Numbered from the stretch's first letter, positions 8,468 through 16,643 are shown. The stretch: 64,000 nucleotides of DNA from LMUY01 sp964242215 (GCA_964242215.1 CAXTCJ010000010.1:1-64000), one strand, 5' to 3'. A program made the numbers and translations. Notes: generated by a model not told the origin, from the letters alone.

Positions 8468-8973
8468 TGGAGGCGCTCGTCACCGGCGACGGCTTCCTGC
8501 GCATCCCCGGGGGTCAGTGGCGATGCTGCGTCGGCCGCAGCGGCATTCGGCAGCACAAGGAAGAGGGTGACGGCGCGACACCGGCTGGCCTGCTGCCGCT
8601 CCGCCGCGTGCTGTTTCGGGCAGACCGCGGACCCACCCCCAGAACGGTGGCCCCGATCGAGCCGATTTCCGCGCTGGATGGCTGGTGCGACGACCCGACG
8701 GATGCCCAATACAACCGTCCCGTGCGCCTGCCCTACCCCGCCCATCACGAGGAACTATGGCGGCAGGACGGACTGTACGATGTCGTCGGCGTGCTGGGTT
8801 GGAACGACCAGCCCGTCGCGCGGGGGCAGGGTTCGGCGATCTTCCTCCACATCGCCACACCCGATTACAGCCCGACGGAGGGATGTATCGCCCTGTCTGC
8901 CGCCGACCTGCGCGCCGTATTGGCTGCCGGGCTCAGCGCCGTCCGGATCGAGGTGGCTGGGGGTCGCGGCTGA
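8467..8973 (+). CDS. L,D-transpeptidase catalytic domain (YkuD) protein
   Basis: Likely forms or edits 3-3 peptidoglycan cross-links. The 168-residue product is a bare YkuD domain: ATPAG near residue 38 and the catalytic signature around H128 and C140, HIATPDYSPTEGCIAL. No signal peptide is seen, as in many alphaproteobacterial members of this short, DUF-like branch. It is translationally coupled to the preceding hypothetical gene. Its last 41 bases overlap the convergent DUF971 gene. Confidence 0.85.
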   Translation: MEALVTGDGFLRIPGGQWRCCVGRSGIRQHKEEGDGATPAGLLPLRRVLFRADRGPTPRTVAPIEPISALDGWCDDPTDAQYNRPVRLPYPAHHEELWRQDGLYDVVGVLGWNDQPVARGQGSAIFLHIATPDYSPTEGCIALSAADLRAVLAAGLSAVRIEVAGGRG

Positions 8974-9319
8974 GACCTTTGACGGCGAGTTCGTCGAGGT
9001 AGCGGCGCCACCGCTCCTCGTGCTCCTGCCCGAGTTGCAGGAGGTAGTCCCAAGTGAAAATGCCGGTGTCGTGCCCATCGTCGAAGTGCACGCGGATGGC
9101 GTAGTGGCCGATCGGGTCTACCGAACTGATCCCCACCTCCGCCTTGCCCGGCACGGTGATGCGCTCGGACGGGGCATGGCCCTGAACCTCTGCACTTGGG
9201 CTCTCCACTCGCAGATACTCGGCGGGATAATGGAACTGCAAGCCGCCTTCGAAATCCACCTCCAGCCGACGCGAGGCGCGACGCACGCGGATCTCCAGCG
9301 GCTTGGCGTGGCCGATCAT
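8933..9319 (-). CDS. DUF971 (gamma-butyrobetaine hydroxylase-like N-terminal) domain protein
   Basis: A 128-residue single-domain protein. The DUF971 core is visible in LEVDFEGGLQFHYPAEYLRVESPSAEVQGH and the C-terminal GHYAIRVHFDDGHDTGIFTWDYL, where HFDDGHDTGIFTW is the signature. Homologues often sit near iron-sulfur or tRNA-modification genes; the role is not established. Its ATG overlaps the stop of the Trm112 gene (ATGA) and it belongs to a minus-strand operon beginning with the thioredoxin gene. Confidence 0.9.
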   Translation of the reverse strand: MIGHAKPLEIRVRRASRRLEVDFEGGLQFHYPAEYLRVESPSAEVQGHAPSERITVPGKAEVGISSVDPIGHYAIRVHFDDGHDTGIFTWDYLLQLGQEHEERWRRYLDELAVKGLSRDPQPPRSGRR

Positions 9320-9552
9320 TCCAAGACGCGCGCCTCGTCCGGCAGCATGATGGGAATACCGTCGCGCACCGGATAGGCCAATCCAGCCGCCCGGCTGATC
9401 AGCTCAGCCGCGTCCCGGTCATAGATCAATGGCCCCTTGGTAACGGGGCAAACCAGGATCTCCAGCAGCTTCGGATCGACTCCCGTGCTGTTCGCGCCCT
9501 TACTGTTCGCCCCAGAGATATCTGCCCCAGAGCTGTTCCCAATGCCTGACAT
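9316..9552 (-). CDS. Trm112 family protein
   Basis: A 78-residue protein whose C-terminal 55 residues are Trm112-like: LLEILVCPVTKGPLIYDRDAAEL, then AGLAYPVRDGIPIMLPDEAR. Bacterial members retain a short zinc-ribbon-like fold and are thought to activate methyltransferases. The N-terminal 24 residues are low complexity (NSSGADISGANSKGANSTGVD). I chose the ATG at 9552 because the longer frame upstream reads into the Lon-domain gene. It overlaps DUF971 by four bases. Confidence 0.9.
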   Translation of the reverse strand: MSGIGNSSGADISGANSKGANSTGVDPKLLEILVCPVTKGPLIYDRDAAELISRAAGLAYPVRDGIPIMLPDEARVLE

Positions 9553-9572
9553 CGTCGTCCTTTTCTCCCGGC

Positions 9573-10250
9573 TCAGCTGAGCGAGCGCGCGCCGCCGCCG
9601 GTTGCCGGACCCTCTGCGGCGCCATGAGCCCCCATCTGAAGCAGAGTGACAAGCGTGTCCGCCCGCGCGCCGGGCTCGGCCGCCTGCAGCAGCGCCTGCT
9701 TCTCTACCGACTCGAACGGGCACACCATGGCTAAGGTCACGACCAACTCGTTGTCGTCCATACCCTCGATCGCGGTCCAATTCGCATCAAAGCCATTCGC
9801 AGTGAAATAAGCCCGCAACGCGGTTAGCAGTCGCTTCCGCTGCAGCAACGTGCCTGTTTGTGGCTCGAGATCGGCCTCATACCCGTCGAAGTTTGCGCAA
9901 ACGCGACGGTATCCGCGGCGGCCCGCAATCTCCGCGTCGACGCGGAAGCGGATCAAGCCGGTGAGCGCGATGAGGTAGCGGCTGTCTCCCGTCTCACTGA
10001 ACGAGGACAGCCGCCCCAAACATCCCACCCGGAACAGCCCAGGCCCTTCCGGGCCCTCCGGCAGCCCAGGGTCGGGCTGGATCATCCCGATCAGCCGTTG
10101 GTCAGCCAGTGCATCTTCCACCATCGCCTTGTAGCGGGGTTCGAAGACATGCAGCGGAAGCTTGCCATGCGGCAACAGCAACGCCCCCGTGAGGGGGAAT
10201 ACCGGAAATTCGGCCGGCAGATCGCGCAGCTCGGGATGTGGGCCGTCCAT
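9573..10250 (-). CDS. LON peptidase substrate-binding domain protein
   Basis: A 225-residue stand-alone Lon N-terminal (substrate-binding) domain with no ATPase or protease part. Signature stretches are FPVFPLTGALLLPHGKLPLHVFEPRY near the start, IGMIQPDP, GCLGRLSSFSETGDSRYLIALTG and VCPFESVEKQALLQA. The ATG at 10250 lies two bases after the thioredoxin stop, giving tight coupling. The pairing of thioredoxin/TPR and Lon-domain genes is a recurrent alphaproteobacterial arrangement that suggests a role in protein quality control. Confidence 0.9.
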   Translation of the reverse strand: MDGPHPELRDLPAEFPVFPLTGALLLPHGKLPLHVFEPRYKAMVEDALADQRLIGMIQPDPGLPEGPEGPGLFRVGCLGRLSSFSETGDSRYLIALTGLIRFRVDAEIAGRRGYRRVCANFDGYEADLEPQTGTLLQRKRLLTALRAYFTANGFDANWTAIEGMDDNELVVTLAMVCPFESVEKQALLQAAEPGARADTLVTLLQMGAHGAAEGPATGGGARSLS

Positions 10251-10252
10251 CG

Positions 10253-11191
10253 TTAGCTGAACAGGAGTGCCGACAGCTTGCGCCGGGCTGCCATGGTCGC
10301 CGGGTCGGCATGGCCCCACGCCTCGAAGAACTTGAGCAATTGCAGCCGTGCCGCGCCCTCGTTCCAAGCACGGTCCTGCCGAACGATTTCCAGCAACGCC
10401 GCCGCTGCCGCCTCCCGCTCGCCGGTCGCATTCAGCGCCGTGGCAAGTTCGTAGCGCGCCTCGTGATCCGCGGGATCGGCCTCGACCCGGCGTTGCAGGC
10501 TAGTGAGCCCAGCCGCCGCGTTACGCCCCTCCTCAGCCAGGGCCAGAGCGCTGCGTGCGCCTGCGATCTCGGCGTGCTGCGCGATCTTGGCCGGCACCTG
10601 TTCCAGGGCTGCGTGGGCCTGCTCAGTCTGATCGAGCGCCAGCAGCGACCGGATCAGCCCGCCCCAGGCCGCCGGGTTCTCCGGCTCGGTTCCGAGCACG
10701 GCGCTGAACAGCTCCCCGGCCTCCTGCGCTTGCCCCTCCTCCATGGCCGCCTGCGCCTCGGCCAGCAATTCGGCCGCCGGCATCGCCCCGCCGGCCTGCT
10801 TGAGCAGTTGTTCGACGAACCGCTTGACCTCGCCTTCTGGCAGCGCGCCTTGGAACAGGTCGGCGATTTGGCCCTGCCAGAAGGCTGCGACGGTCGGGAT
10901 GGACTGCATGGGCAGCCCCATACGCGCCAGTTGCTCGACCAGGCCACGGTTCTTGTCGACGTCGACTTTGACCAGCTTCACCCGGCCTGCTGCTGCGGTG
11001 ACGACGCGTTCCAGGATCGGTGTCAGCGTTTTGCAGGGCCCGCACCACGTCGCCCAGAAGTCGACGAGGACGGGGACGGTCCGTGAGGCCTCGATCACCT
11101 CTTTGACGAAGGTGGTTTGATCAGCGTCGATGATGGTTGCAGTCCCGGCGGCTGCTGCGCCTTGGGCCTGCTGCCCGATGATCGTATCCAT
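10253..11191 (-). CDS. Thioredoxin-TPR fusion, YbbN/CnoX-like co-chaperone
   Basis: A 312-residue protein: a thioredoxin domain (about 20-130) with the redox motif FWATWCGPCKTLTPI and cis-Pro in QSIPTV, followed by tetratricopeptide-like repeats (about 140-312, with AQAAMEEGQAQEAGELFSA and similar helices). This is the architecture of YbbN/CnoX, which protects or hands over unfolded proteins under oxidative stress. E. coli YbbN has lost the CxxC; here WCGPC is intact, so redox activity is possible. The start at 11191 has an AAGGAACC ribosome-binding site and is the first gene of the operon. Confidence 0.9.
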   Translation of the reverse strand: MDTIIGQQAQGAAAAGTATIIDADQTTFVKEVIEASRTVPVLVDFWATWCGPCKTLTPILERVVTAAAGRVKLVKVDVDKNRGLVEQLARMGLPMQSIPTVAAFWQGQIADLFQGALPEGEVKRFVEQLLKQAGGAMPAAELLAEAQAAMEEGQAQEAGELFSAVLGTEPENPAAWGGLIRSLLALDQTEQAHAALEQVPAKIAQHAEIAGARSALALAEEGRNAAAGLTSLQRRVEADPADHEARYELATALNATGEREAAAAALLEIVRQDRAWNEGAARLQLLKFFEAWGHADPATMAARRKLSALLFS

Positions 11192-11282
11192 AACTAGGTT
11201 CCTTTGCGCCTGCCGCGATCGGCGCGTGTGATTAACATGTATCCGCCGCCGCGGGCCGCAAGCGGGTCGTTTTGGCCACGGC

Positions 11283-11324
11283 CCGACGATGCCGCTGCCG
11301 CTCTTCATCGTAAAGCATCGTCGG
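11283..11324. promoter_or_regulatory. Inverted repeat between thioredoxin and tRNA-Gly genes
   Basis: Arms CCGACGATGC (11283-11292) and GCATCGTCGG (11315-11324) are perfectly complementary over ten bases, with a 22-base loop. It lies between two divergent genes, so it is not an obvious terminator. It could be an operator or chance. Confidence 0.3.
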
Positions 11325-11369
11325 CCCTTGCATTCGCCGCTGAAGCCTTCTAATCACCGCCGCCGGAGT

Positions 11370-11444
11370 GCGGGCGTAGCTCAGGGGTAGAGCACAACCT
11401 TGCCAAGGTTGGGGTCGAGGGTTCGAATCCCTTCGCCCGCTCCA
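11370..11444 (+). tRNA. tRNA-Gly (anticodon GCC)
   Basis: A complete cloverleaf. Acceptor GCGGGCG pairs with CGCCCGC at the 3' end. The D arm is GCTC/GAGC with AGGGGTA. The anticodon stem CAACC/GGTTG encloses TTGCCAA with GCC at 11402-11404. The T arm contains GTTCGAATC. Discriminator T is followed by an encoded CCA at 11442-11444. Accessory DNA begins directly downstream, as is common at tRNA integration sites. Confidence 0.97.
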
Positions 11445-11859
11445 ATTTATCAATGATATCAATGGCTTGATTCACTAAATAAATGGGTGCCCGGAGTGCA
11501 CCTGTATGTTGGGTGTAGATATGGGTGTAGATTTGCGGTGGCTGCCGGCGACCATCGACGCACAATGGCGGTCATCGGCGGCCTGAAACCTCGAAAGGCC
11601 GGTTTGAGATCGGTCGTTGAATTCGATGGTTGGGCTTGCTCTGACCGGCGGTTCAGGCGAGTCGGGCCGCTACGGCCGTGAACCCGCAGCGCTTTGCTCC
11701 TCAACCAGCCTGCAGTGCTGCGCGCAGGCAAATAAACGGCTAAGAGCACAAACTCACGACGAGTCTCCATCATGCTCACCTTTCGCAAGCACTGCTGACA
11801 TGCCGGCTCATAATACCCGCTCACGCCAGGCCTAGTCTCTTCGCGCCGGGAGTTCCGGC
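11445..11859. other. Non-coding, possibly decayed DNA downstream of tRNA-Gly
   Basis: About 415 bases without a supportable gene. A directly repeated GGGTGTAGATATGGGTGTAGAT segment (11511-11532) begins near it. Frames on both strands lack motifs and start sites. No copy of the tRNA 3' end was seen further right. Confidence 0.4.
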
Positions 11860-12210
11860 TCGTGCTAACGGGGCTGGCACTGACGCTGGTGGCCCTCGTC
11901 CAACCCTCGTCCAAAGCAGCGTGGCCACCGCCCCTGCCCCGCGTCACTGGCGAGCTTGGCGGTTTGCAGGCCGGTCGTGCGTGAGCACCACCTTCGTGGT
12001 GGCCAGCATCGCTCACCGCGCCCCTGTGCGGCCGTCTAGCGACCTCTATGACCGCAAGCCTTTGATGCAACAATCGATGTATTCCTGATCGGCTGGGTGC
12101 TGTGCGGCCTGGCCGGCGGTATGATCGAGCTGATTGCGTTTCGGGCGGCGCAAGGTCTCGGCGCCAGTGGACTGATCGTGCTTGCGCATGCGGTAACCAA
12201 GAGCGGCAGT
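11860..12210 (+). pseudogene. Relic of DHA2-type MFS drug exporter (EmrB/QacA-like) N-terminus
   Basis: Several short stretches in changing frames read as consecutive pieces of a DHA2-family transporter: LTGLALTLVALVQ, PLPRVTGELGGL, SSDLYDRKPL (motif A region, normally LSDLYGRKP), then IDVFLIGWVLCGLAGGMIELIAFRAAQGLGASGLIVLAHAV (helices 3-4, from about 12078). At least two frame changes and internal stops separate them, and nothing of the remaining helices follows. It is therefore a decayed fragment, not a gene. Confidence 0.65.
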
Positions 12211-12324
12211 AGCCACAAACACATCTTGTCGATGCGCGCTGGAGCGGAAGCGGCCGTAGTCGAGGGGGAGGACGATCCCCGCCTCTATGCGGCTTACAGC
12301 GGCAACAGAAACGGCAGGCCGGTG

Positions 12325-12657
12325 ATGTCGGTGGACTTGATGCTCAAACCCGGCTAGCGCAAAGGCTTCTAATACCACGACATCAAGTTCCCAGAATACG
12401 AAACGGGCGAGGATGGCGAGGAGATTGTGAGCTTCCTTGCTCCCCCAAAAGTCGTGATAATTACGGGCAACGGCATCGAGGAGTTTTATAGGGGGATGCT
12501 GCGGCTCACTCTGGCAGCCGTCCATGAACACGATGGCCGACTGGCGAAAGCAGGAGCCTCGATGGTCACCAGCATCGATATCGTTGAGCCAGCGGTCCCC
12601 GATCGCGATGAGAAGAACGGCCCGCGTCTGGTAACGCCTGCGAAAAAGGCGGGGTGA
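12325..12657 (+). pseudogene. Small hypothetical protein interrupted by two nonsense codons
   Basis: One reading frame gives MSVDLMLKPG, a TAG at 12355-12357, RKGF, a TAA at 12370-12372, then YHDIKFPEYETGEDGEEIVSF and an uninterrupted 90 residues ending at 12657. Because frame and spacing are kept across both stops, this looks like a former small gene (about 105-110 residues) with two point nonsense mutations rather than two genes. A start at GTG 12427 is possible for the 3' part. The family is not recognised. Confidence 0.45.
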
Positions 12658-12661
12658 TCCC

Positions 12662-13378
12662 GTGTGTGGACGCTTCGCATCGACGCTGCCGCCCGAGGCG
12701 ATCCGCTCCCTGTTCGCCACCACCAACGCGCTCATCAACCAGCCGCCTTCCTGGAACGTGGCACCGACGCAAGCGGCCATGGTGATCCGCCGCCATCCCG
12801 AGAGTGGCTGTCGGCATCTCGATCGGCTGCAATGGGGGCTGATCCCGCATTTCACGAAGGACCTGAAGGCGGCCCGCAAGTCGATCAACGCGCGTGCCGA
12901 GACAGTGGCCAGCTCCGGCATGTTCCGCAGCGCGCTTGCCAAGCGGCGCTGCCTGGTCCCGGCCGACGCGTTCTATGAATGGCGCGCCATGGCGGACGGT
13001 AAGCAGCCCTATGCCATCGCCCGGCGTGACGGTGCGCCGCTTGCCTTTGCCGGGCTGTGGGAGGGCTGGCGATCCCCCGAGGGGGAGACGGTGCGAACCT
13101 TCACCATCCTGACCACGGCCGCCAATGCGACCATGGCCACCCTGCATGAGCGCATGCCGGTGATCCTTGAGGCGGCCGACTGGCCGCGCTGGCTGAGCGA
13201 GGATGGGAGTAACCCGGCCGAACTGATGAAGCCCGCCGCCGATGACGTGCTGCACCTCTGGCCGGTCAGCCGGGCCGTGAACAGTGTGCGCAATAACGAA
13301 GCCGATTTGCTCGACCGGATCGACGACCCGCACGCGCCGCCGCCGAGCGATGCCCCGGCCGGACAGAACCCGGCATAA
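12662..13378 (+). CDS. SOS response-associated peptidase (SRAP/YedK/HMCES)
   Basis: Forms a stable thiazolidine cross-link with abasic sites in single-stranded DNA, shielding them during replication. The 238-residue product has catalytic Cys2 in MCGRFAS, NARAE (Asn), AFYEW (Glu) and HERMP (His) in family order. The start must be the GTG at 12662, because the mature protein needs Cys directly after the initiator. It precedes the umuDC pair and probably belongs to the same SOS-related cassette. Length matches YedK (222) plus a Pro-rich tail. Confidence 0.93.
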   Translation: MCGRFASTLPPEAIRSLFATTNALINQPPSWNVAPTQAAMVIRRHPESGCRHLDRLQWGLIPHFTKDLKAARKSINARAETVASSGMFRSALAKRRCLVPADAFYEWRAMADGKQPYAIARRDGAPLAFAGLWEGWRSPEGETVRTFTILTTAANATMATLHERMPVILEAADWPRWLSEDGSNPAELMKPAADDVLHLWPVSRAVNSVRNNEADLLDRIDDPHAPPPSDAPAGQNPA

Positions 13379-13385
13379 TCCCCAG

Positions 13386-13408
13386 CCCGGCAGATTTCGA
13401 TTGCCGGG
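13386..13408 (+). terminator. Possible terminator after SRAP gene
   Basis: CCCGGCA (13386-13392) and TGCCGGG (13402-13408) form a 7-bp stem with a 9-base loop eight bases after the stop codon. It is followed by a short T-containing stretch, not a clean T-run. Confidence 0.45.
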
Positions 13409-13425
13409 TGACCCTCTTTAAGGCA

Positions 13426-13440
13426 GTTTGATTTCTGTTA
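13426..13440 (+). promoter_or_regulatory. LexA-type SOS box upstream of umuD
   Basis: GTTT-GATTTCT-GTTA fits the alphaproteobacterial LexA box GTTC-N7-GTTC in spacing, with the last base of each half-site changed. It lies 20 bases before the umuD start, a good position for repression. Confidence 0.6.
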
Positions 13441-13460
13441 CGAAAATCAGACGGAGGGTT

Positions 13461-13994
13461 ATGGAACCGGTTATGCGAGGAGGAGCACGCAAAGGCGCTG
13501 GCCGTCACAATGGGCCGCCTAGCGTCGTGATCCGCCTTCCGGTCCCGATTGCCAACATTGCCCGCCGCTGGGCCGCGCAGACTGTCCTGCCTGTGAAGGC
13601 GCGCACTCGCCTCGCCATCCCATTCTTCGGCTCACGGGTGCCGTGCGGCTTTCCTTCGCCTGCCGACGATTATCTCGACCGTGCACTCGATTTCAACGAG
13701 TTGCTGATCCAGAACCCGGCAGCGACTTTCGCGGTGCGGGTTGAAGGCGAGAGCATGACCGGCGCGGGCATCTATCCCGGTGACATTGCCATCGTGGATC
13801 GCTCCCTTACCCCGGCCAATGGCTCTATCGTGGTGGCACTGATCGAAGGCGAGTTCACCATCAAGCGCTATTGCCGGGTGGATGGCGGGATCGTCCTGTT
13901 GGCCGAAAATCCTCTCTATCCCAACATCGAGATTTCTGAGGAAACCGGCCTCGAAATCTGGGGCGTGATAAAGAACACCATCCGCAATTTGTAG
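13461..13994 (+). CDS. umuD: UmuD-like S24 peptidase, translesion polymerase accessory protein
   Basis: Self-cleaving subunit of DNA polymerase V. With the ATG at 13461 (ribosome-binding site GGAGG), the 177-residue product has the cleavage site Cys62-Gly63 in VPCGFPSPAD, catalytic Ser98 in VEGESMTGAGIYPGD and Lys135 in GEFTIKRY. Ser-Lys spacing (37) and cleavage-to-Ser spacing (36) equal those of E. coli UmuD. The 40-residue extra N-terminus (GGARKGAGRHNGPP) is basic. It lies two bases before umuC and behind a LexA-type box. Confidence 0.93.
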   Translation: MEPVMRGGARKGAGRHNGPPSVVIRLPVPIANIARRWAAQTVLPVKARTRLAIPFFGSRVPCGFPSPADDYLDRALDFNELLIQNPAATFAVRVEGESMTGAGIYPGDIAIVDRSLTPANGSIVVALIEGEFTIKRYCRVDGGIVLLAENPLYPNIEISEETGLEIWGVIKNTIRNL

Positions 13995-13996
13995 CC

Positions 13997-15259
13997 ATGG
14001 CGACATCCTTCGCATTGGTCGATTGCAACAACTTCTATGCGAGCTGCGAGCGGGTTTTTCAGCCGGGGTTGCGGGGCAAGCCCGTGGTGGTGCTGTCGAA
14101 TAATGACGGCTGTGTCATTGCCCGCAGCAACGAGGCGAAGGCGCTGGGCATCCCCATGGGCGCACCCTGGCACCTCGAGCGGGAGAAGTTCGACCGCGCC
14201 GGGGTGATCGTGCGTTCGAGCAATTACACCCTCTATGGCGATATGAGTGCCCGCGTGATGCAGGTGCTGGGTAACTTCACGCCCGACCACGAAATCTACT
14301 CCATCGATGAAGCCTTTCTCGGGATGGGCGGCTTCGAGCATCGGCTCGACGCCCATGCACGGACGCTGCGGGCGACTGTGCTGCAATGGACCGGCATTCC
14401 CGTCTCGGTGGGCATCGCCCCCACCAAGACCCTCGCCAAGGCGGCAAACCGCATGGCGAAGAAGGACCCCGCCTCCGGCGGTGTCGCCATCCTGCTTACC
14501 TTGGCGGCCCAGGAGGAGGCGCTTGGTCGGATGGAGCTGACCGACCTATGGGGCGTGGCGCACCGCATGGCGGCCCGTATGACGGCCATCGGCATCACGA
14601 CCCCCCTCGCCCTGCGTGACGCCGATCCGCGCCACATGCGCGAGCAGTTCAGCGTAGTAATCGAGCGGCTGGTCTACGAGCTGCGCGGCGTATCCTGCCT
14701 TTCGCTCGAAGAAGTGACCCCCGACCGCAAGAGCATCGTCGCGTCCCGCTCCTTCGGCCGGGTGGTGACGACACGCGCCGAGATGGAGGAGGCCGTCGCG
14801 ACCTACACGGCGCGGGCGGCCGAGAAGATGCGCCGGCAGAACCTGGCAACCGCCCGCCTCTCAGTATTCGTCGAAACCAACACCTTCAAGCCAGGCGAGC
14901 CGCAGCATTGTGCCAGCCGGGGCGTGCAGCTCCCCGTGGCGACGGCCGACACCGGCAAACTTGGGCAGGCCGCTGCCCGCTGCCTAGATGTGCTATGGCG
15001 CGACGGGTTTCGCTACAAGAAGGCCGGGGTCATGTTCCTCGACCTGGTGCGCGCGCCCGATGTGCAAGCCGGGCTATTCGATCCACCGGACACCCCTTCT
15101 CGGCAGCAATTAATGCGGACCGTGGACGCGCTGAATGCACGCTACGGCCGCGACACCATCAGCTTTGCCAGCTCCGGCCGTAGCCGGACATGGAAGCTGC
15201 GGCGGGAGTATATCTCGCAGTGCTACACCACGCGGTTCGATGAGCTGCTACGGATTTAG
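13997..15259 (+). CDS. umuC: Y-family DNA polymerase V catalytic subunit
   Basis: Error-prone translesion polymerase. The 420-residue product has the Y-family palm motifs ALVDCNNFYASCERVF (metal Asp), NDGCVIARSNEAKALGIPMG, and YSIDEAFL (catalytic Asp-Glu), followed by SVGIAPTKTLAKAANRMAKK and a UmuC-type C-terminus with SRSFGRVVTT and the final region KLRREYISQCYTTRFDELL. Length equals that of E. coli UmuC (422). It is co-transcribed with umuD, with a 2-base gap. Confidence 0.96.
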   Translation: MATSFALVDCNNFYASCERVFQPGLRGKPVVVLSNNDGCVIARSNEAKALGIPMGAPWHLEREKFDRAGVIVRSSNYTLYGDMSARVMQVLGNFTPDHEIYSIDEAFLGMGGFEHRLDAHARTLRATVLQWTGIPVSVGIAPTKTLAKAANRMAKKDPASGGVAILLTLAAQEEALGRMELTDLWGVAHRMAARMTAIGITTPLALRDADPRHMREQFSVVIERLVYELRGVSCLSLEEVTPDRKSIVASRSFGRVVTTRAEMEEAVATYTARAAEKMRRQNLATARLSVFVETNTFKPGEPQHCASRGVQLPVATADTGKLGQAAARCLDVLWRDGFRYKKAGVMFLDLVRAPDVQAGLFDPPDTPSRQQLMRTVDALNARYGRDTISFASSGRSRTWKLRREYISQCYTTRFDELLRI

Positions 15260-15289
15260 TACGAGGCAGGAAAGGAAGAGAGAACACCA

Positions 15290-16228
15290 GTGATAATAAT
15301 TCCGTCGGCTGCTGAAATTAATAGCGCAATGAGCACGCCATTTCTTGTGTGTCCCCATTGTGGGCATGGGATAGCTCACGGGCTACAAATAATTGACGAC
15401 TTCCTTCTAGGTAGTTCGCTGCGATGTCAGCGCTGCCATACAAAAACCGAAGCATGGACAGCTTATTTGGCGACGATACGCCATGAGAGCCCATTTATTC
15501 GCGATAAGGCATCCGCGTTTGTTGGTTTCAAAACCACAATATTTTCTGTTTTTGTCGTGCCCGGAGGCACCACGATCATCGACTTCCAGCAACACGGTGT
15601 GCCGCCGGGTTCGAGAATGTTGAGGATCAATTATACGCCCAATGGTGCGAAGGTGCATCCCGTAGAGCTTCACTCTAATGACGTGCCGTTGCGGCGTGGA
15701 CGCGGCAACGTAACTCTTTACGGCAGATCGTTCGACCCCCTTGTTGAAGGTCTTGCCGTAGCTCCGGCCGAAGTTACAGTTTATGCCGTTTATGCAGAGG
15801 CCGCTGCAGAAGAACATGCGCAAGCTGCGCTAATGAGTGCTTTCGTGGCGCTGGCCGTCAACGAATTCGCAGAGATGGTAATTCCCGCTATTATGGCAGT
15901 TGAATTTACGTGCAAGCGACTCATTCAGGACCTAAAACAAATTCTGTCCCTAGATACCATTAACGCTAAAGATAAGGACATTTTGCCTAATTTCATCGTA
16001 CAGAGGATCGCAATCGAGTTAGGCGTACCAATATTAAAGGATGAAATTCTGCAGAAGGTTGCTCGCTTATGGGGGCAGCGGGACGAGGTTGCTCACCGCG
16101 GCTACCTTCATCAACCATACGACCAAACAAATGCGGCACCGCAGCTTGCGGCGGCGGTCTTCGCGTTCCGCTACTGCCAACTCCTCAGGCGCAAAGCCGA
16201 AGCTAAGGGCTGGATACCATTGCCATGA
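15290..16228 (+). CDS. Hypothetical protein: N-terminal zinc ribbon, C-terminal HEPN-like region
   Basis: Family not recognised. The 312-residue product begins with two knuckles, CPHC (21-24) and CQRC (46-49), that should form a zinc ribbon. A beta-rich middle follows (about 60-180), then a helical C-terminus with WGQRDEVAHRGY near residue 263, which fits the HEPN RNase motif R-x4-H. Base composition is clearly more AT-rich than in the housekeeping genes, pointing to transfer. The start is GTG at 15290, with AAAGGAAG upstream. Confidence 0.75.
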   Translation: MIIIPSAAEINSAMSTPFLVCPHCGHGIAHGLQIIDDFLLGSSLRCQRCHTKTEAWTAYLATIRHESPFIRDKASAFVGFKTTIFSVFVVPGGTTIIDFQQHGVPPGSRMLRINYTPNGAKVHPVELHSNDVPLRRGRGNVTLYGRSFDPLVEGLAVAPAEVTVYAVYAEAAAEEHAQAALMSAFVALAVNEFAEMVIPAIMAVEFTCKRLIQDLKQILSLDTINAKDKDILPNFIVQRIAIELGVPILKDEILQKVARLWGQRDEVAHRGYLHQPYDQTNAAPQLAAAVFAFRYCQLLRRKAEAKGWIPLP

Positions 16229-16250
16229 TGGATCCACTTTAGAACATAAT

Positions 16251-16574
16251 CTACGATCCCATCGTGCGGGCGAGAGCGCGTTCATAATCACCTTTCCAGA
16301 TGGTGACGCCGCCCGAACCACCATCAATGCGAAAAATGATGCGGTGAACCAAATCGTTATCTTCGCCAATCGCTGAAGCGACTTGATAGCTTAGAACCGA
16401 AGACGCGGTATCGTCTGGCCATTTCTCAACCTCAGTATTGAGATATTGTTCGACCAGTCTTGCTACCCGATTATATTCCTGAGCCTTGCGCCGTTTTCGT
16501 GGATCAGCGCCGCTATAACCCTCTCCTGGAACTCTTATCGGATACTGTTTCAGTTTGCCCTCATCTCGAAACAT
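16251..16574 (-). CDS. Hypothetical protein, 107 residues
   Basis: No family recognised. The product is mixed alpha/beta, soluble and basic at the N-terminus (PRKRRKAQEYNRVARLVEQYLNTEVEKWPDD), with a C-terminal part VHRIIFRIDGGSGGVTIWKGDYERAL that reads like a genuine domain. It is convergent to the zinc-ribbon gene with a 22-base gap. Confidence 0.55.
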   Translation of the reverse strand: MFRDEGKLKQYPIRVPGEGYSGADPRKRRKAQEYNRVARLVEQYLNTEVEKWPDDTASSVLSYQVASAIGEDNDLVHRIIFRIDGGSGGVTIWKGDYERALARTMGS

Positions 16575-16643
16575 GGCTGGGGATTTCTAAGGAAGCTAGT
16601 CTGCTAATCGTGCACCGAGATAAGAGTACCGGAGATGGAATGT

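Noticed and set aside
11459..12073. Minus-strand frame after tRNA-Gly as a possible integrase
   Set aside because: No tyrosine-recombinase residues (Arg, His-x-x-Arg, Tyr) can be seen; composition looks like non-coding DNA.
12046..12942. 298-codon minus-strand frame
   Set aside because: Overlaps the SRAP gene and the relics on the plus strand, with no motif or ribosome-binding site.
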